Below are positions 15,553 to 23,921 of a stretch of 36,104 nucleotides of DNA, piece by piece. How positions within the stretch are numbered: the stretch's first letter is position 1; the number at the start of each line of letters is the position of its first letter. The notes under the pieces are model-generated. The model saw only the letters and a list, made by a program, of their open reading frames with translations. It did no database searches and was not told the DNA's origin. A program made the position numbers and the translations under genes. Origin of the DNA: Caulobacteraceae bacterium. GTDB lineage: Bacteria; Pseudomonadota; Alphaproteobacteria; Caulobacterales; Caulobacteraceae. Location of the stretch: NCBI GenBank assembly GCA_019232665.1, contig JAFANN010000348.1, forward strand, positions 1 to 36,104, read 5' to 3'.

Positions 15553-17016
15553 ATGGCGCAAGACCCGACCGGTCGAAATTTCAGCGTGGCCGAACCGCTC
15601 GATCTCCGCGAAACCCGAACCGCCGCGGCCATGTCGGCCGCCGGGCTGGGCGAATTCGAGTGGGACGAGCAACGGAATCTGCTGATCATCGGCGCCCAGA
15701 CCGCAGTCCTTGCAGGTTTGCCGGAGGGCGCGCTCCCGGCCATGGGGGCCGAGGGACTTTTATCGTTCATTCACGAAGAAGACCGCGACAGCGTGCGCCA
15801 AGCATGGGTGCAGTGCCTGGAGGGAGACGGCCGCTTCGATTTTCAATTCAGGATCATCCGGCCCGATACCGGCCTCGTCCGGTGGATCGAGGCCTGGGGC
15901 CATGCGATTGATCACGGGGGCGTGGTGACAGGCGCCATCGGCGTTGTCCGCGACGTCACGGCCCAGCGACAGAAGGAGAATGAGCGGGAGGCGCTCGTCT
16001 CCGAACTCGACCACCGGGTGAAGAACGTCCTCGCATCGGTGCAGTCGCTCGCCTCCCAATCCGCTCGCCGCACGGTGTCTCTCGAGGCGTTCCTGAAAAC
16101 CTTCCTGGGCCGGATCGACGCCATGGCGGCGGCTCACGCCCTGCTGATGGCGACGCGCTGGCGAGGCGCGGAGATCGGCAACATCGCGGCCGCCGAGCTG
16201 GCGGGCCTGGCCCATGGGCAGGCCCATTGGGGCGGTCCGGAGATCCTGCTCAATCCAAGGGCCACCAACGCGCTCACGCTCGCCCTTCACGAGCTGGGCA
16301 CCAACGCCGTGAAGTTCGGCGCGCTATCCGCCGAACACGGCCGCGTCGACGTTCGCTGGAGCATCCGGCCGGCCGGCGGCTTCGAGCTTGTCTGGCTCGA
16401 GAGCGAGGGTCCGCCGGTGACGCAGCCGACGCGATATGGCTTCGGCCGAACCCTGCTCGAGAGGGTCACCGGCCGCGAGCTCGGCGGCGCGGCGGTGCTC
16501 GAGTTCCGCCCCGAGGGCGTCCGCGCAACGCTCACCGCGGACGATACGGCCCTGGCTCAGGAAGAACGCGAGGCCCAGAAGGCGCGCGGACGAGCTGTCG
16601 CCGAGCCAGCCGAGGAGAGCCTCGTCGGCGCCTCGGAAGGGGAACACGCCCCGGACGACATTCGCGGCGTGCGCGTCCTCATCGTCGAGGACGCCGTGCT
16701 GCTGGCCCTGGAACTGGAAGCGGGCCTCACCGAAGCGGGCGCGCATGTGGTCGGAACGGCCGCGAGTCTCGAGGAGGCGCAGCGGATGGCGAGCCTTTCG
16801 TTCGACGTCGCGGTCCTCGACGCAAATCTCAACGGCCAGCCGGTGATCCCCTTCGCGCACACCCTGGCGCAGCGGAACACCCCCTTCATCTTCGCGACGG
16901 GGTACGGAGACGCGGCCGCCGCGCCGGAGGGTTTCGACGCCCCGGTCGTGCGCAAGCCCTACAACGTCCGTCAAATCGCCGCCGCCCTCGTCTCCGCCCT
17001 CTCCTCGGGCCGCTGA
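15553..17016 (+). CDS. Soluble PAS-HWE hybrid histidine kinase with C-terminal receiver
   Basis: The 487-residue protein has no transmembrane segment. It carries a PAS_3-type sensor domain (about 25-138), an HWE-family kinase core with phosphoacceptor His154 in ELDHRVKNVLASVQSLASQSARR, N-box Asn251 in ALHELGTNAVKFGAL and the diagnostic WLE (281-283). After a linker rich in Glu/Ala/Arg there is a receiver (about 373-485) with LIVEDA, Asp423 in AVLDANL and Lys468 in VRKPY. The PAS domain lacks the Cys context of a LOV photosensor. It adjoins the GSR locus, and HWE/HisKA_2 kinases commonly feed PhyR, so a cytosolic input to that pathway is a reasonable inference. The ATG at 15553 was chosen because upstream sequence does not resemble protein. 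Confidence 0.87.
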   Translation: MAQDPTGRNFSVAEPLDLRETRTAAAMSAAGLGEFEWDEQRNLLIIGAQTAVLAGLPEGALPAMGAEGLLSFIHEEDRDSVRQAWVQCLEGDGRFDFQFRIIRPDTGLVRWIEAWGHAIDHGGVVTGAIGVVRDVTAQRQKENEREALVSELDHRVKNVLASVQSLASQSARRTVSLEAFLKTFLGRIDAMAAAHALLMATRWRGAEIGNIAAAELAGLAHGQAHWGGPEILLNPRATNALTLALHELGTNAVKFGALSAEHGRVDVRWSIRPAGGFELVWLESEGPPVTQPTRYGFGRTLLERVTGRELGGAAVLEFRPEGVRATLTADDTALAQEEREAQKARGRAVAEPAEESLVGASEGEHAPDDIRGVRVLIVEDAVLLALELEAGLTEAGAHVVGTAASLEEAQRMASLSFDVAVLDANLNGQPVIPFAHTLAQRNTPFIFATGYGDAAAAPEGFDAPVVRKPYNVRQIAAALVSALSSGR

Positions 17017-17067
17017 TCACGGGGACAACCATGGCCCCTGGCTTCGGGCTGGTTTAATCGGCCGGCC

Positions 17068-17748
17068 ATGGACAGCTATATCTTCGCCCCACCCGTCTAT
17101 TCGTCCGTTCCAGTGGTGGCGACGCCGGCTCTGTTTCCGGTCCGCCGCATCCTGTGCGTCGGCCGCAACTACGCCGCCCACCGCCGCGAGATGGGCGGCG
17201 ACGATCGCGACCCGCCTTTCTTCTTCGCCAAGCCCGCCGACGCCGTCGTGGGTCCGGGCGATGCGGTCCCTTACCCCTCGCGGACCGCTGACCTGCACCA
17301 CGAGGTGGAGCTGGTCGTCGCCCTCAACCGCGCCGGCGAGGACATTGCGCCGGACGAGGCCCTCGACCTGGTGTTCGGCTACGCGGTCGGCGTCGACCTG
17401 ACGCGCCGGGATCTTCAGGCCGCAGCCAAGGCCAAGGGTCAGCCCTGGGAGGCCGCCAAGGGCTTCGACTGCTCGGCCCCGATGAGCGCGATCCGTCCCT
17501 GGACCGGCGCATCGCCGACGGGCTCCATAAGCCTCACGGTCAACGGCGAGACGCGACAATCGGCGAAGGTCGAAGACATGATCTGGAGCGTCGCCGAGGT
17601 CATCGCCGAAGCCTCGAAGCTGTGGCGCCTCGCGCCAGGCGACCTGATCTTCACCGGAACCCCTGAAGGGGTCGGGCCGCTGGTCCGCGGCGACCACGTC
17701 GTCGGCGAGGTTGAAGGCGTCGGCGCCCTCGATTTCGTAATCGCCTGA
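17068..17748 (+). CDS. Fumarylacetoacetate hydrolase (FAH) family protein
   Basis: The 226-residue protein has the FAH catalytic fold: CVGRNYAAHRREMG (30-43), PPFFFAKPADAV (49-60), metal ligands Glu79 and Glu81 in HHEVELVV and Asp110 in GVDLTRRDLQ, and TGTPEGVGPL near the C-terminus. The short, single-domain size matches the FAHD1/fumarylpyruvate-hydrolase/acylpyruvase group rather than true fumarylacetoacetase. It probably cleaves C-C bonds of a 2,4-dioxo acid or decarboxylates oxaloacetate; sequence alone does not decide. It lies 51 nt after the hybrid kinase on the same strand and 79 nt before ftsK. Confidence 0.85.
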   Translation: MDSYIFAPPVYSSVPVVATPALFPVRRILCVGRNYAAHRREMGGDDRDPPFFFAKPADAVVGPGDAVPYPSRTADLHHEVELVVALNRAGEDIAPDEALDLVFGYAVGVDLTRRDLQAAAKAKGQPWEAAKGFDCSAPMSAIRPWTGASPTGSISLTVNGETRQSAKVEDMIWSVAEVIAEASKLWRLAPGDLIFTGTPEGVGPLVRGDHVVGEVEGVGALDFVIA

Positions 17749-17827
17749 CGGCGGCGACAAGCCCTTAACGGTTTTCGACTAGTCGGTTCGACTCGCTTTA
17801 CAAGCGCTCGGAGCGGCGGAGCAGGGC

Positions 17828-20194
17828 ATGGCGAGAACGGCGGCGCGAGCGGCGCCAACGGTGAGCTGGCGACGGCATGGCGCAAGGGCGGCCGGCGCCG
17901 TACCCGCCGGCGCCGGCGCGGCGCTGATCGTGGCGCTGGCTACCTATCATGCGGGCGATCCAAGCTTCGACGCCGCAGGCGCCGGGCCCCCGTCGAACCT
18001 GCTCGGCGAAGTGGGCGCCAACGCGGCCGACGCAATCATGCAGCTGCTGGGACTGGGTGGATGGGCGGCCGCGCTCCTGCTCTTGCTGTGCGGTGTCGCA
18101 CGCTTGCGGGGACGCGCGACCGGCGGCGCAGTCGTCGCCTCCGCTCTGCGACTGGCCTGCGGCCTGCTCGCGGTGGTCCTCGCCGCCGCCGCGCTAGCGG
18201 CCGCGCCAGCCCCGCGCGTCTGGCCCCTGGCCGCGGGCCTTGGCGGCGCGACCGGGGATTTCGTCATCCGCTTCGCCAGCGACCTCGCCGACCGCCTGGG
18301 CGCAGGCCATCCGGACGTCGTCGCCGCCGGCGTTCTCGCCTTCGCTGGGCTCGTCCTGGCAAGCGTGGCCTTGGGTTGGTCTCCGTCCCTGCCCTCGCTC
18401 CGGCTTCCGGCCTGGCCAAGGCGTTCGGCGGCGGCGGACGATGTGGAAGTCGATTTCCAGCCCATCCCTGAATCCGCGTCTGCGAAGCGCGCGGCTTGGC
18501 GAGCCGAAACGCCCGCGCCAGATGCGGACTTCGAGGAGCCGCCATTCGACATCGACCCACAGTCCGATGCTGCCCCAGCGGGCGTCTCCGGGATCGAAGG
18601 CCCCCTGGCGATCAAACCGCCCAAAGCGCCGGTGCGGACGTCGCAGCGTGAGGCGCGAGAGAGCCAGCCGACCCTGGACTTCGGAGAGGCCGGTGCCTTC
18701 CGTCTGCCTGAGCTGGCCATGCTGGCCAAACCCAAGGCCCGCGCCTCGGCGTATGACGAGGAAGCGTTGCGCCAGAACGCGCGGCTGCTGGAGGGGGTGC
18801 TGTCCGAGTTCGGCGTACGCGGCCAGATCGACAACATCCGCCCAGGCCCCGTGGTCACCCTCTACGAACTGGTCCCGGCGCCTGGCGTGAAATCGGCGCG
18901 GGTCGTGGCCTTGTCGGACGATATCGCCCGCTCGATGAGCGTAGCCGCCTGCCGCGTCGCTGTGGTGCCCGGCCGCAACGCGATCGGCATCGAGTTGCCC
19001 AACGCACGGCGCGAGACGGTCTACCTGCGCGATCTGCTCTCGAGCGCCGAGTACGAGAAGGCAGGGCAGGCCCTGCCGCTGGCGCTCGGCGAGACGATCG
19101 GCGGCGAGCCATACATCGTCGACCTCGCACGCATGCCCCACCTGTTGATCGCCGGCACCACCGGATCGGGCAAATCGGTGGGCGTCAACGCCATGATCCT
19201 GTCGATCCTCTACCGTCTGCCGCCCGAACGGTGCCGGTTCATCATGATCGACCCGAAGATGCTCGAGCTGTCGGTCTACGACGGCATTCCGCACCTGCTG
19301 GCGCCGGTCGTCACCGATCCGAAGAAGGCCATCGTTGCCCTGAAGTGGACCGTGCGGGAGATGGAGGATCGCTACCGGCGGATGTCGAAGATCGGCGTCC
19401 GCAACGTCGCCGGCTACAACGACAAGGCCAACGAGGCCCTCGCCAAGGGCGAGCACTTCGTGCGCACGGTCCAGACCGGCTTCGACCAGCAAGGCCGCCC
19501 GATCTTCGAGGAAGAGAAGCTCCGTCCCGAGCCCATGCCCTACCTCGTCGTCGTCATCGACGAGGTGGCCGACCTGATGCTGGTCGCCGGCAAGGACATC
19601 GAAGGCGCCGTCCAACGCCTCGCCCAGATGGCGCGGGCGGCGGGCATCCACCTGATCATGGCCACGCAGCGCCCCTCGGTCGACGTCATCACCGGCACCA
19701 TCAAGGCGAACTTCCCGACCCGCATCAGCTTCCAGGTCACCTCCAAGATCGACTCGCGGACGATCATGGGCGAACAGGGCGCCGAACAGCTGCTGGGCCT
19801 GGGCGACATGCTCTACATGGCCGGCGGCGGGCGGATCACGCGCCTGCATGGCCCTTTCGTCTCGGACGAGGAAGTCGAGACGGTCGCCAAGTACCTGCGA
19901 GACCAGGGCGAGCCGGACTATCTCGAAGACGTCACGGCCGTTCCGGAGGAGGACGACGACGCACCTGGCCTCTTCGGCGACGATGGCGGCGGATCCAACG
20001 ACCTCTACGACCAGGCAGTGGCGGTCGTGACCCGCGATCGCAAGGCCTCCACCAGCTACATCCAGCGGCGTCTGCAGATCGGCTACAACCGGGCGGCGTC
20101 GCTGATCGAGCGAATGGAGCGCGAGGGCGTTGTCAGCGCAGCCAATCACGCGGGAAAGAGGGAGATCCTCGCCGGACCCCCGCCGCCGGCCTGA
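17828..20194 (+). CDS. ftsK: DNA translocase FtsK
   Basis: The 788-residue protein couples septation to chromosome segregation. The N-terminal 170 residues contain about four hydrophobic helices, followed by an Ala/Pro/acidic linker (about 200-290). The motor has Walker [10 protein letters not shown] (443-451), Walker [13 protein letters not shown] and the [19 protein letters not shown] stretch. The C-terminal gamma winged-helix domain (about 724-785, [25 protein letters not shown]) would read polar KOPS-like sequences. The ATG at 17828 follows GGAGCAGGG. It is followed 26 nt later by lolA. Confidence 0.96.
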   Translation: MARTAARAAPTVSWRRHGARAAGAVPAGAGAALIVALATYHAGDPSFDAAGAGPPSNLLGEVGANAADAIMQLLGLGGWAAALLLLLCGVARLRGRATGGAVVASALRLACGLLAVVLAAAALAAAPAPRVWPLAAGLGGATGDFVIRFASDLADRLGAGHPDVVAAGVLAFAGLVLASVALGWSPSLPSLRLPAWPRRSAAADDVEVDFQPIPESASAKRAAWRAETPAPDADFEEPPFDIDPQSDAAPAGVSGIEGPLAIKPPKAPVRTSQREARESQPTLDFGEAGAFRLPELAMLAKPKARASAYDEEALRQNARLLEGVLSEFGVRGQIDNIRPGPVVTLYELVPAPGVKSARVVALSDDIARSMSVAACRVAVVPGRNAIGIELPNARRETVYLRDLLSSAEYEKAGQALPLALGETIGGEPYIVDLARMPHLLIAGTTGSGKSVGVNAMILSILYRLPPERCRFIMIDPKMLELSVYDGIPHLLAPVVTDPKKAIVALKWTVREMEDRYRRMSKIGVRNVAGYNDKANEALAKGEHFVRTVQTGFDQQGRPIFEEEKLRPEPMPYLVVVIDEVADLMLVAGKDIEGAVQRLAQMARAAGIHLIMATQRPSVDVITGTIKANFPTRISFQVTSKIDSRTIMGEQGAEQLLGLGDMLYMAGGGRITRLHGPFVSDEEVETVAKYLRDQGEPDYLEDVTAVPEEDDDAPGLFGDDGGGSNDLYDQAVAVVTRDRKASTSYIQRRLQIGYNRAASLIERMEREGVVSAANHAGKREILAGPPPPA

Positions 20195-20220
20195 GTCTTA
20201 AGACCCGGAGGCCCCAAGAC

Positions 20221-20865
20221 ATGATACCTCGGCGCGCCCTTCTGACCGGGCTTGCTCTCGCTTTGACTGGGCCTGCCTTCGCCCAGTCGTCGACCGGACT
20301 GTCGAACGAGGACGAAGCCCTGGTTCAGAAGGCGCAGGCCTATCTCGATGGCCTAACGACCGCGACCGGACGGTTCGTCCAGATCGCCCAGGACGGGCGC
20401 GAGAGCACGGGGACCGTCTGGCTGCAGCGGCCCGGGCGCGCACGGTTCGACTACGATCCCCCCTCGGGGGTACAGATCGCCGCCGACGGGCGTGTGGTCA
20501 CCGAGGTCGACACGCGTCTGAAGACGATCCACAGCTATCCGCTCGGGACGACGCCCCTGTCCCTCTTCCTCTCTAAGCATATCGCCCTGGACCAGGGCGC
20601 GCGGGTCCAAGCCGTGCGCCGCACCGACGACGGCTTCGAGGTCGAGGTGCGGGACGGCCAACGGCGGCGTGGCAGCATCGCTTTGCAGTTCCGCAACAAC
20701 CCGCTCGCCCTGACCGGCTGGGTGGTGACAGACTCGCGACGCGCCAAGGTCCAAGTTCGTCTCACGCACCTCGAGCGGTCCGCTCCCAAGCCCGGCGTGT
20801 TCTTTTTCCTGCGCGCCCCGCCGCCAGAGGGGCTCTTGCCGGCCGACCGAGCCTCGCCGCGGTGA
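20221..20865 (+). CDS. lolA: Outer-membrane lipoprotein carrier LolA
   Basis: The 214-residue periplasmic chaperone would ferry lipoproteins from LolCDE to the outer membrane. It begins with a signal peptide (MIPRRALLTGLALALTGPAFAQ), then the LolA fold motifs: YLDGLTTATGRFVQIAQDG, GTVWLQRPGRARFDYDPPSG and VVTEVDTRLKTIHSYPLGTTPL. The ATG at 20221 follows GGAGG at good spacing, and the open frame upstream is only the ftsK shadow. Close spacing after ftsK is common in alphaproteobacteria and suggests co-transcription. xthA starts 24 nt later. Confidence 0.9.
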   Translation: MIPRRALLTGLALALTGPAFAQSSTGLSNEDEALVQKAQAYLDGLTTATGRFVQIAQDGRESTGTVWLQRPGRARFDYDPPSGVQIAADGRVVTEVDTRLKTIHSYPLGTTPLSLFLSKHIALDQGARVQAVRRTDDGFEVEVRDGQRRRGSIALQFRNNPLALTGWVVTDSRRAKVQVRLTHLERSAPKPGVFFFLRAPPPEGLLPADRASPR

Positions 20866-20888
20866 CCCGAACGCCCTAGATAGGCCCC

Positions 20889-21695
20889 GTGCGCCTGCGA
20901 ATCGCTTCCTGGAACGTCAACTCGGCCCGACTGCGCGCCGACAACATAGTCCGCTTCATCCGCGAGCAATCGCCCGACGTCCTCTGCCTGCAGGAGATCA
21001 AGTGCCAGGAGGCCGAGTTTCCGGCTCAGGTGCTGGCCGAGGCCGGCCTGCCGCATCTGAAGATCGGCGGACAGAAGGGCTGGCACGGTGTCGCGATCGC
21101 CTCGGCCCTGCCGCTGGAGCCGGCGCCGGCCCTGGCCGTCTGCCGCGAGGGCCATGCGCGCTGCGTCTCGGCCAGAGTGGCGGGAATCGAGGTCCATAAT
21201 CTCTACGCGCCCGCCGGCGGCGACACCCCGGATCGCGAGCTCAACCCGAAGTTCGACCACAAGCTCGACTTCTACGAGCGTCTGACTGCGGAAATGGCGC
21301 AGAGGGATCCATGTAACGCGCTCGTTCTCCTGGGCGACCTGAACATCGCCCCTGGCGAGGCGGACGTGTGGAATCATCGCTTCATGTCCAAGATCGTGAG
21401 CCACACGCCAGTCGAAGTGGCGGCGATGGAGGCGCTGCGGGCCAGCCTGGGCTTCGTCGACCTGGTGCGCGCCGCCACGCCCGAGCCCGAGAAGCTGTTC
21501 TCCTGGTGGAGCTATCGGGCCGCCGACTTCCGCCGCTCAAACCGCGGCCTGCGCCTCGACCACATCTGGGCGACGCCCGGCCTGCACGCCGCCGCCTCTC
21601 GCACCCACGCGCCCGAGGCGCGCATCCACGACGACGTCCGCGAATGGGAGCGCCCCAGCGACCACGCGCCGGTCACGGCGGATCTGGCGGTGTGA
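20889..21695 (+). CDS. xthA: Exodeoxyribonuclease III / AP endonuclease
   Basis: The 268-residue protein starts MRLRIASWNVNSARLR (GTG at 20889) and carries the class II AP-endonuclease/exonuclease III signature residues: CLQEIKCQ (metal Glu), LLGDLNIAP (Asp/Asn), RLDHIWATP and the terminal SDHAPV catalytic His. It repairs abasic sites and degrades 3' ends of duplex DNA in base excision repair. It follows lolA by 24 nt, so ftsK-lolA-xthA may be one operon. It converges on the CenR-like regulator gene across a repeat-bearing gap. Confidence 0.93.
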   Translation: MRLRIASWNVNSARLRADNIVRFIREQSPDVLCLQEIKCQEAEFPAQVLAEAGLPHLKIGGQKGWHGVAIASALPLEPAPALAVCREGHARCVSARVAGIEVHNLYAPAGGDTPDRELNPKFDHKLDFYERLTAEMAQRDPCNALVLLGDLNIAPGEADVWNHRFMSKIVSHTPVEVAAMEALRASLGFVDLVRAATPEPEKLFSWWSYRAADFRRSNRGLRLDHIWATPGLHAAASRTHAPEARIHDDVREWERPSDHAPVTADLAV

Positions 21696-21704
21696 GGAGA
21701 AGCT

Positions 21705-21851
21705 CGTCCCCCCTCTGAGGAGGGTGGTTGAGCGGCGCGAAACCGGGTGGGGAACTTTGGGGAAAGATACCAACGCCCCTCCCTGTCCCCGCATTTTCCC
21801 CACCCGTCGCGCCTTCGGCGCGACACCCTCCCCAGAAGGGCAGGGACAGCC
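21705..21851. repeat. Hairpin-rich intergenic repeat between xthA and cenR
   Basis: The 157-nt gap between two convergent genes is packed with C/G tracts and inverted repeats. There is a CCCTC/GAGGG hairpin near 21712-21725, a perfect 8-bp stem GTCGCGCC (21806-21813) / GGCGCGAC (21817-21824) with a TTC loop, and an outer CTGTCCC (21783-21789) / GGGACAG (21843-21849). Its layout matches that of the holA-parB gap, suggesting a dispersed family. Confidence 0.6.
21806..21824. terminator. Possible bidirectional terminator hairpin
   Basis: A perfect 8-bp GC-rich stem with a 3-nt loop lies between the convergent xthA and cenR ends. There is no clear U-tract on either side, so Rho-independent termination is uncertain. 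Confidence 0.35.
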
Positions 21852-21852
21852 C

Positions 21853-22551
21853 TCACGGCGCCAGCCGGTAGCCTCCGGCTTCGGTGATCAGAAGTCGGGC
21901 GTGGCTGGGGTCGGGCTCGATCTTCTGGCGCAGCCGGTAGACGTGGGTCTCCAGGGTGTGGGTGGTGACACCCGCGTTGTAGCCCCACACCTCCGCTAGC
22001 AGCTCTTCCCGGGCCACCGCCTTGTCGCCGGCGCGGTAGAGGTACTTGAGGATGTTCGCCTCCTTGTCGGTGAGGCGCAGCTTGCGGCCCTTCTCATCCA
22101 GAAGGACGCGGTCGGCGGGATGGAATTCATAGGGACCGATGTGGAAGACGGCGTCTTCCGACTGCTCGTGCGCCCGCAGCTGGGCGCGGATGCGCGCCAT
22201 CAGCACGTTGAACTTGAAAGGCTTGGTGACGTAGTCGCTCGCCCCGGCGTCCAGACCAAGGATCGTCTCCCGCTCCGTGTCGGCGGCAGTGAGCATGATC
22301 ACCGGCGCGTTGACCCCTTCCTCGCGCAGTTCGGCGCAGACCTCGCGTCCGTTCTTGTCCGGCAGGTCGACGTCCAGCAGGATGAGATCCGGCCGGCTCC
22401 GCTTGGCGGCGGCGAGGCCCTCGCCGCCCTGGGCCGCTCCGACCGCCGAAAACTCGGGGTTGGCTTGCAGCAGTTCGCAAAGGGAGTCGCGCAGATCGTC
22501 GTCATCGTCGATGACAAGGATGGTCTTCGGTTGGGCCATGGCCGGGAACAT
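21853..22551 (-). CDS. cenR: OmpR-family response regulator, CenR-like
   Basis: The 232-residue regulator has a receiver (about 8-125) with VIDDDDD, phosphoacceptor Asp60 in LILLDVDLPDKNG, LTAADTERETILGLDAGASDYVTKPF, and a C-terminal winged helix (about 138-230, LTDKEANILKYLYRAGDKAVAREELLAEVWG and LETHVYRLRQKIE). The joining segment EDAVFHIGPYEFHP and the neighbourhood (yggS, ntrZ, DUF3576, leuS, parAB) agree with CenR of Caulobacter, an essential envelope regulator partnered with CenK. The CenR name rests on synteny from memory and overall similarity. The ATG at 22551 follows AAAGG; 22539 is the alternative. Confidence 0.8.
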   Translation of the reverse strand: MFPAMAQPKTILVIDDDDDLRDSLCELLQANPEFSAVGAAQGGEGLAAAKRSRPDLILLDVDLPDKNGREVCAELREEGVNAPVIMLTAADTERETILGLDAGASDYVTKPFKFNVLMARIRAQLRAHEQSEDAVFHIGPYEFHPADRVLLDEKGRKLRLTDKEANILKYLYRAGDKAVAREELLAEVWGYNAGVTTHTLETHVYRLRQKIEPDPSHARLLITEAGGYRLAP

Positions 22552-22590
22552 GCACCTTTTGCGGCTGCGACGCCAAGGCCAGACGTAGCC

Positions 22591-23289
22591 TCAGTCCGCG
22601 GTTGGAATCGCCTGAGGACGCTCGCCGAAAACCGCCGATCCCACACGCACCGACGTGGCCCCGTGGGCGATGGCGATCTCGAAATCACCACTCATCCCCA
22701 TCGACAGCCGCGCCAGCCCGTTGCGCCGCGCGATCTTCGCCAGCAGAGCGAAATGAGGCGCTGCGGGCTCCTCCGCCGGGGGAATACACATCAGTCCTTC
22801 GATGACGAGGCCATGGCGCGCGCGGCAGAGCTCGACGAAGGCGTCTGCCTCGGACGGGATGACGCCGGCCTTCTGTGGCTCCTCGCCGGTGTTCACCTGG
22901 ACATAGAGGCGGGGCGCGCGCCCCAATGCCTGGATGTCCCGCTCCAGTCGCTCCGCCAGCCGCGGCCGATCAACGGTTTCAATGACGTCGAAGAACTCCA
23001 CCGCCTCGCGCGACTTGTTGGTCTGCAGCGGCCCGATCAGATGGAGTTCGAGGCCCGCGCGCCGCTCGCGCCAGCGGGCCATGGCTTCCTGGACGCGATT
23101 CTCCCCGAAGACGCGCTGGCCCGCGGCGAGCACAGGGGCGATCGCGTCCCACGGCTGTTGCTTGCTCACCGCGACCAGGGCCACGCTTTCAGGCGCGCGG
23201 CCGGCCGCCGTCGCCGCGGCGGCGATACGCGCCCTGACCTCCGCAAGGCTGTGGACAGTCCCGACGTCCGACGCAGGATGTGGCGGCAT
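22591..23289 (-). CDS. yggS: YggS-family pyridoxal phosphate homeostasis protein
   Basis: The 232-residue protein has the alanine-racemase-like barrel motifs of this family: ALVAVSKQQPWD with the PLP-binding Lys, FGENRVQEAMARW, LHLIGPLQTNKSREA, YVQVNTGEEPQKAGV, LMCIPP and SMGMSGDFEIAIAHGATSVRVGSAVFG. It binds PLP and buffers the free cofactor and amino-acid pools. The ATG at 23289 gives the usual length; an upstream extension would run into the divergent ThiE-like gene. It is 39 nt upstream of the CenR-like gene on the same strand, so co-transcription is possible. Confidence 0.93.
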   Translation of the reverse strand: MPPHPASDVGTVHSLAEVRARIAAAATAAGRAPESVALVAVSKQQPWDAIAPVLAAGQRVFGENRVQEAMARWRERRAGLELHLIGPLQTNKSREAVEFFDVIETVDRPRLAERLERDIQALGRAPRLYVQVNTGEEPQKAGVIPSEADAFVELCRARHGLVIEGLMCIPPAEEPAAPHFALLAKIARRNGLARLSMGMSGDFEIAIAHGATSVRVGSAVFGERPQAIPTAD

Positions 23290-23315
23290 TGAGGAGCGGT
23301 CCTGCTGCGGCTTTG

Positions 23316-23909
23316 ATGCGTTCGGCGCGGAACCTAGGGCCCTCTGCGCACGGCGCAAGCGGCTGGCCGCTGCTGCTGTTCTTCACCGATCCCATCCGCG
23401 CCCCCGACCCGGCCGCGGTCGTCGGAGGGCTGCCGCGAGGATCGGCGATCGTCTATCGCGCCTTTGGCGCCGCCGACGCCATCCGTACCGGACGGCGGCT
23501 GGCGCAGCTCGCGCACCGCCGGGGGGTGCTGATGTTCGTCGGCGCCGATCCGCGCCTGGCGGCTGCCGTCGCCGCGGACGGGTTGCACCTGCCCGAGCGC
23601 CTGGCGATGCGCAGCGGCGTCAACCACGCCCTCCGGCGCCGATTCCGACTCACCGCGGCGGCGCATGGCCTCCCGGCGGCGAGGCGCGCCCGCGCAGCCG
23701 GGGTTGAGGCGGCGGTGATCTCGCCCGTGTTCCCCAGCCGCAGCCCTTCAGCTGGACGCCCCATCGGCGCCCTGCGATTCCGCGTACTGGTGCGTGCGGC
23801 AGGTCTGCCGGTCTACGCCCTGGGTGGGGTGACGCCGCGCACCGCAAAGGCCCTCAAAGGCTGTGGCGCGATCGGACTTGCAGCTGTCGAGGCGCTGACG
23901 CGCGGCTAG
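23316..23909 (+). CDS. Degenerate ThiE/TenI-like protein
   Basis: The 197-residue protein has a thiamin-phosphate-synthase-like barrel outline: LLLFFTDPIRAP, GLHLPE (normally GVHLGQ-D), AAVISPVFPSRSPSAGRPIGALRF, and VYALGGVTPRTAKAL with AIGLAAVEAL at the end. The expected diphosphate- and Mg-binding residues are missing: the R-K pair of strand 2 is replaced by VYRAF, the ND motif by VGADP, and the Q-D by PE. Thiamin phosphate synthase activity is therefore doubtful. The start is ATG 23316 or GTG 23280, the latter overlapping the divergent yggS. It converges on ntrZ with 12 nt between them. Confidence 0.72.
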   Translation: MRSARNLGPSAHGASGWPLLLFFTDPIRAPDPAAVVGGLPRGSAIVYRAFGAADAIRTGRRLAQLAHRRGVLMFVGADPRLAAAVAADGLHLPERLAMRSGVNHALRRRFRLTAAAHGLPAARRARAAGVEAAVISPVFPSRSPSAGRPIGALRFRVLVRAAGLPVYALGGVTPRTAKALKGCGAIGLAAVEALTRG

Positions 23910-23921
23910 AACTTGCCTGGC

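Noticed and set aside
17764-17778. TTAACGGTTTT before ftsK as a possible CtrA box
   Set aside because: Only a half-site; the second TTAA at the required distance is absent.
18194-20149. Minus-strand 651-codon open frame opposite ftsK
   Set aside because: It is antisense to a clear FtsK with Walker motifs; such mirror frames are expected at this GC content.
19231-20220. Upstream extension of the lolA frame into ftsK
   Set aside because: It lies out of frame within ftsK. The LolA signal peptide and RBS place the true start at 20221.
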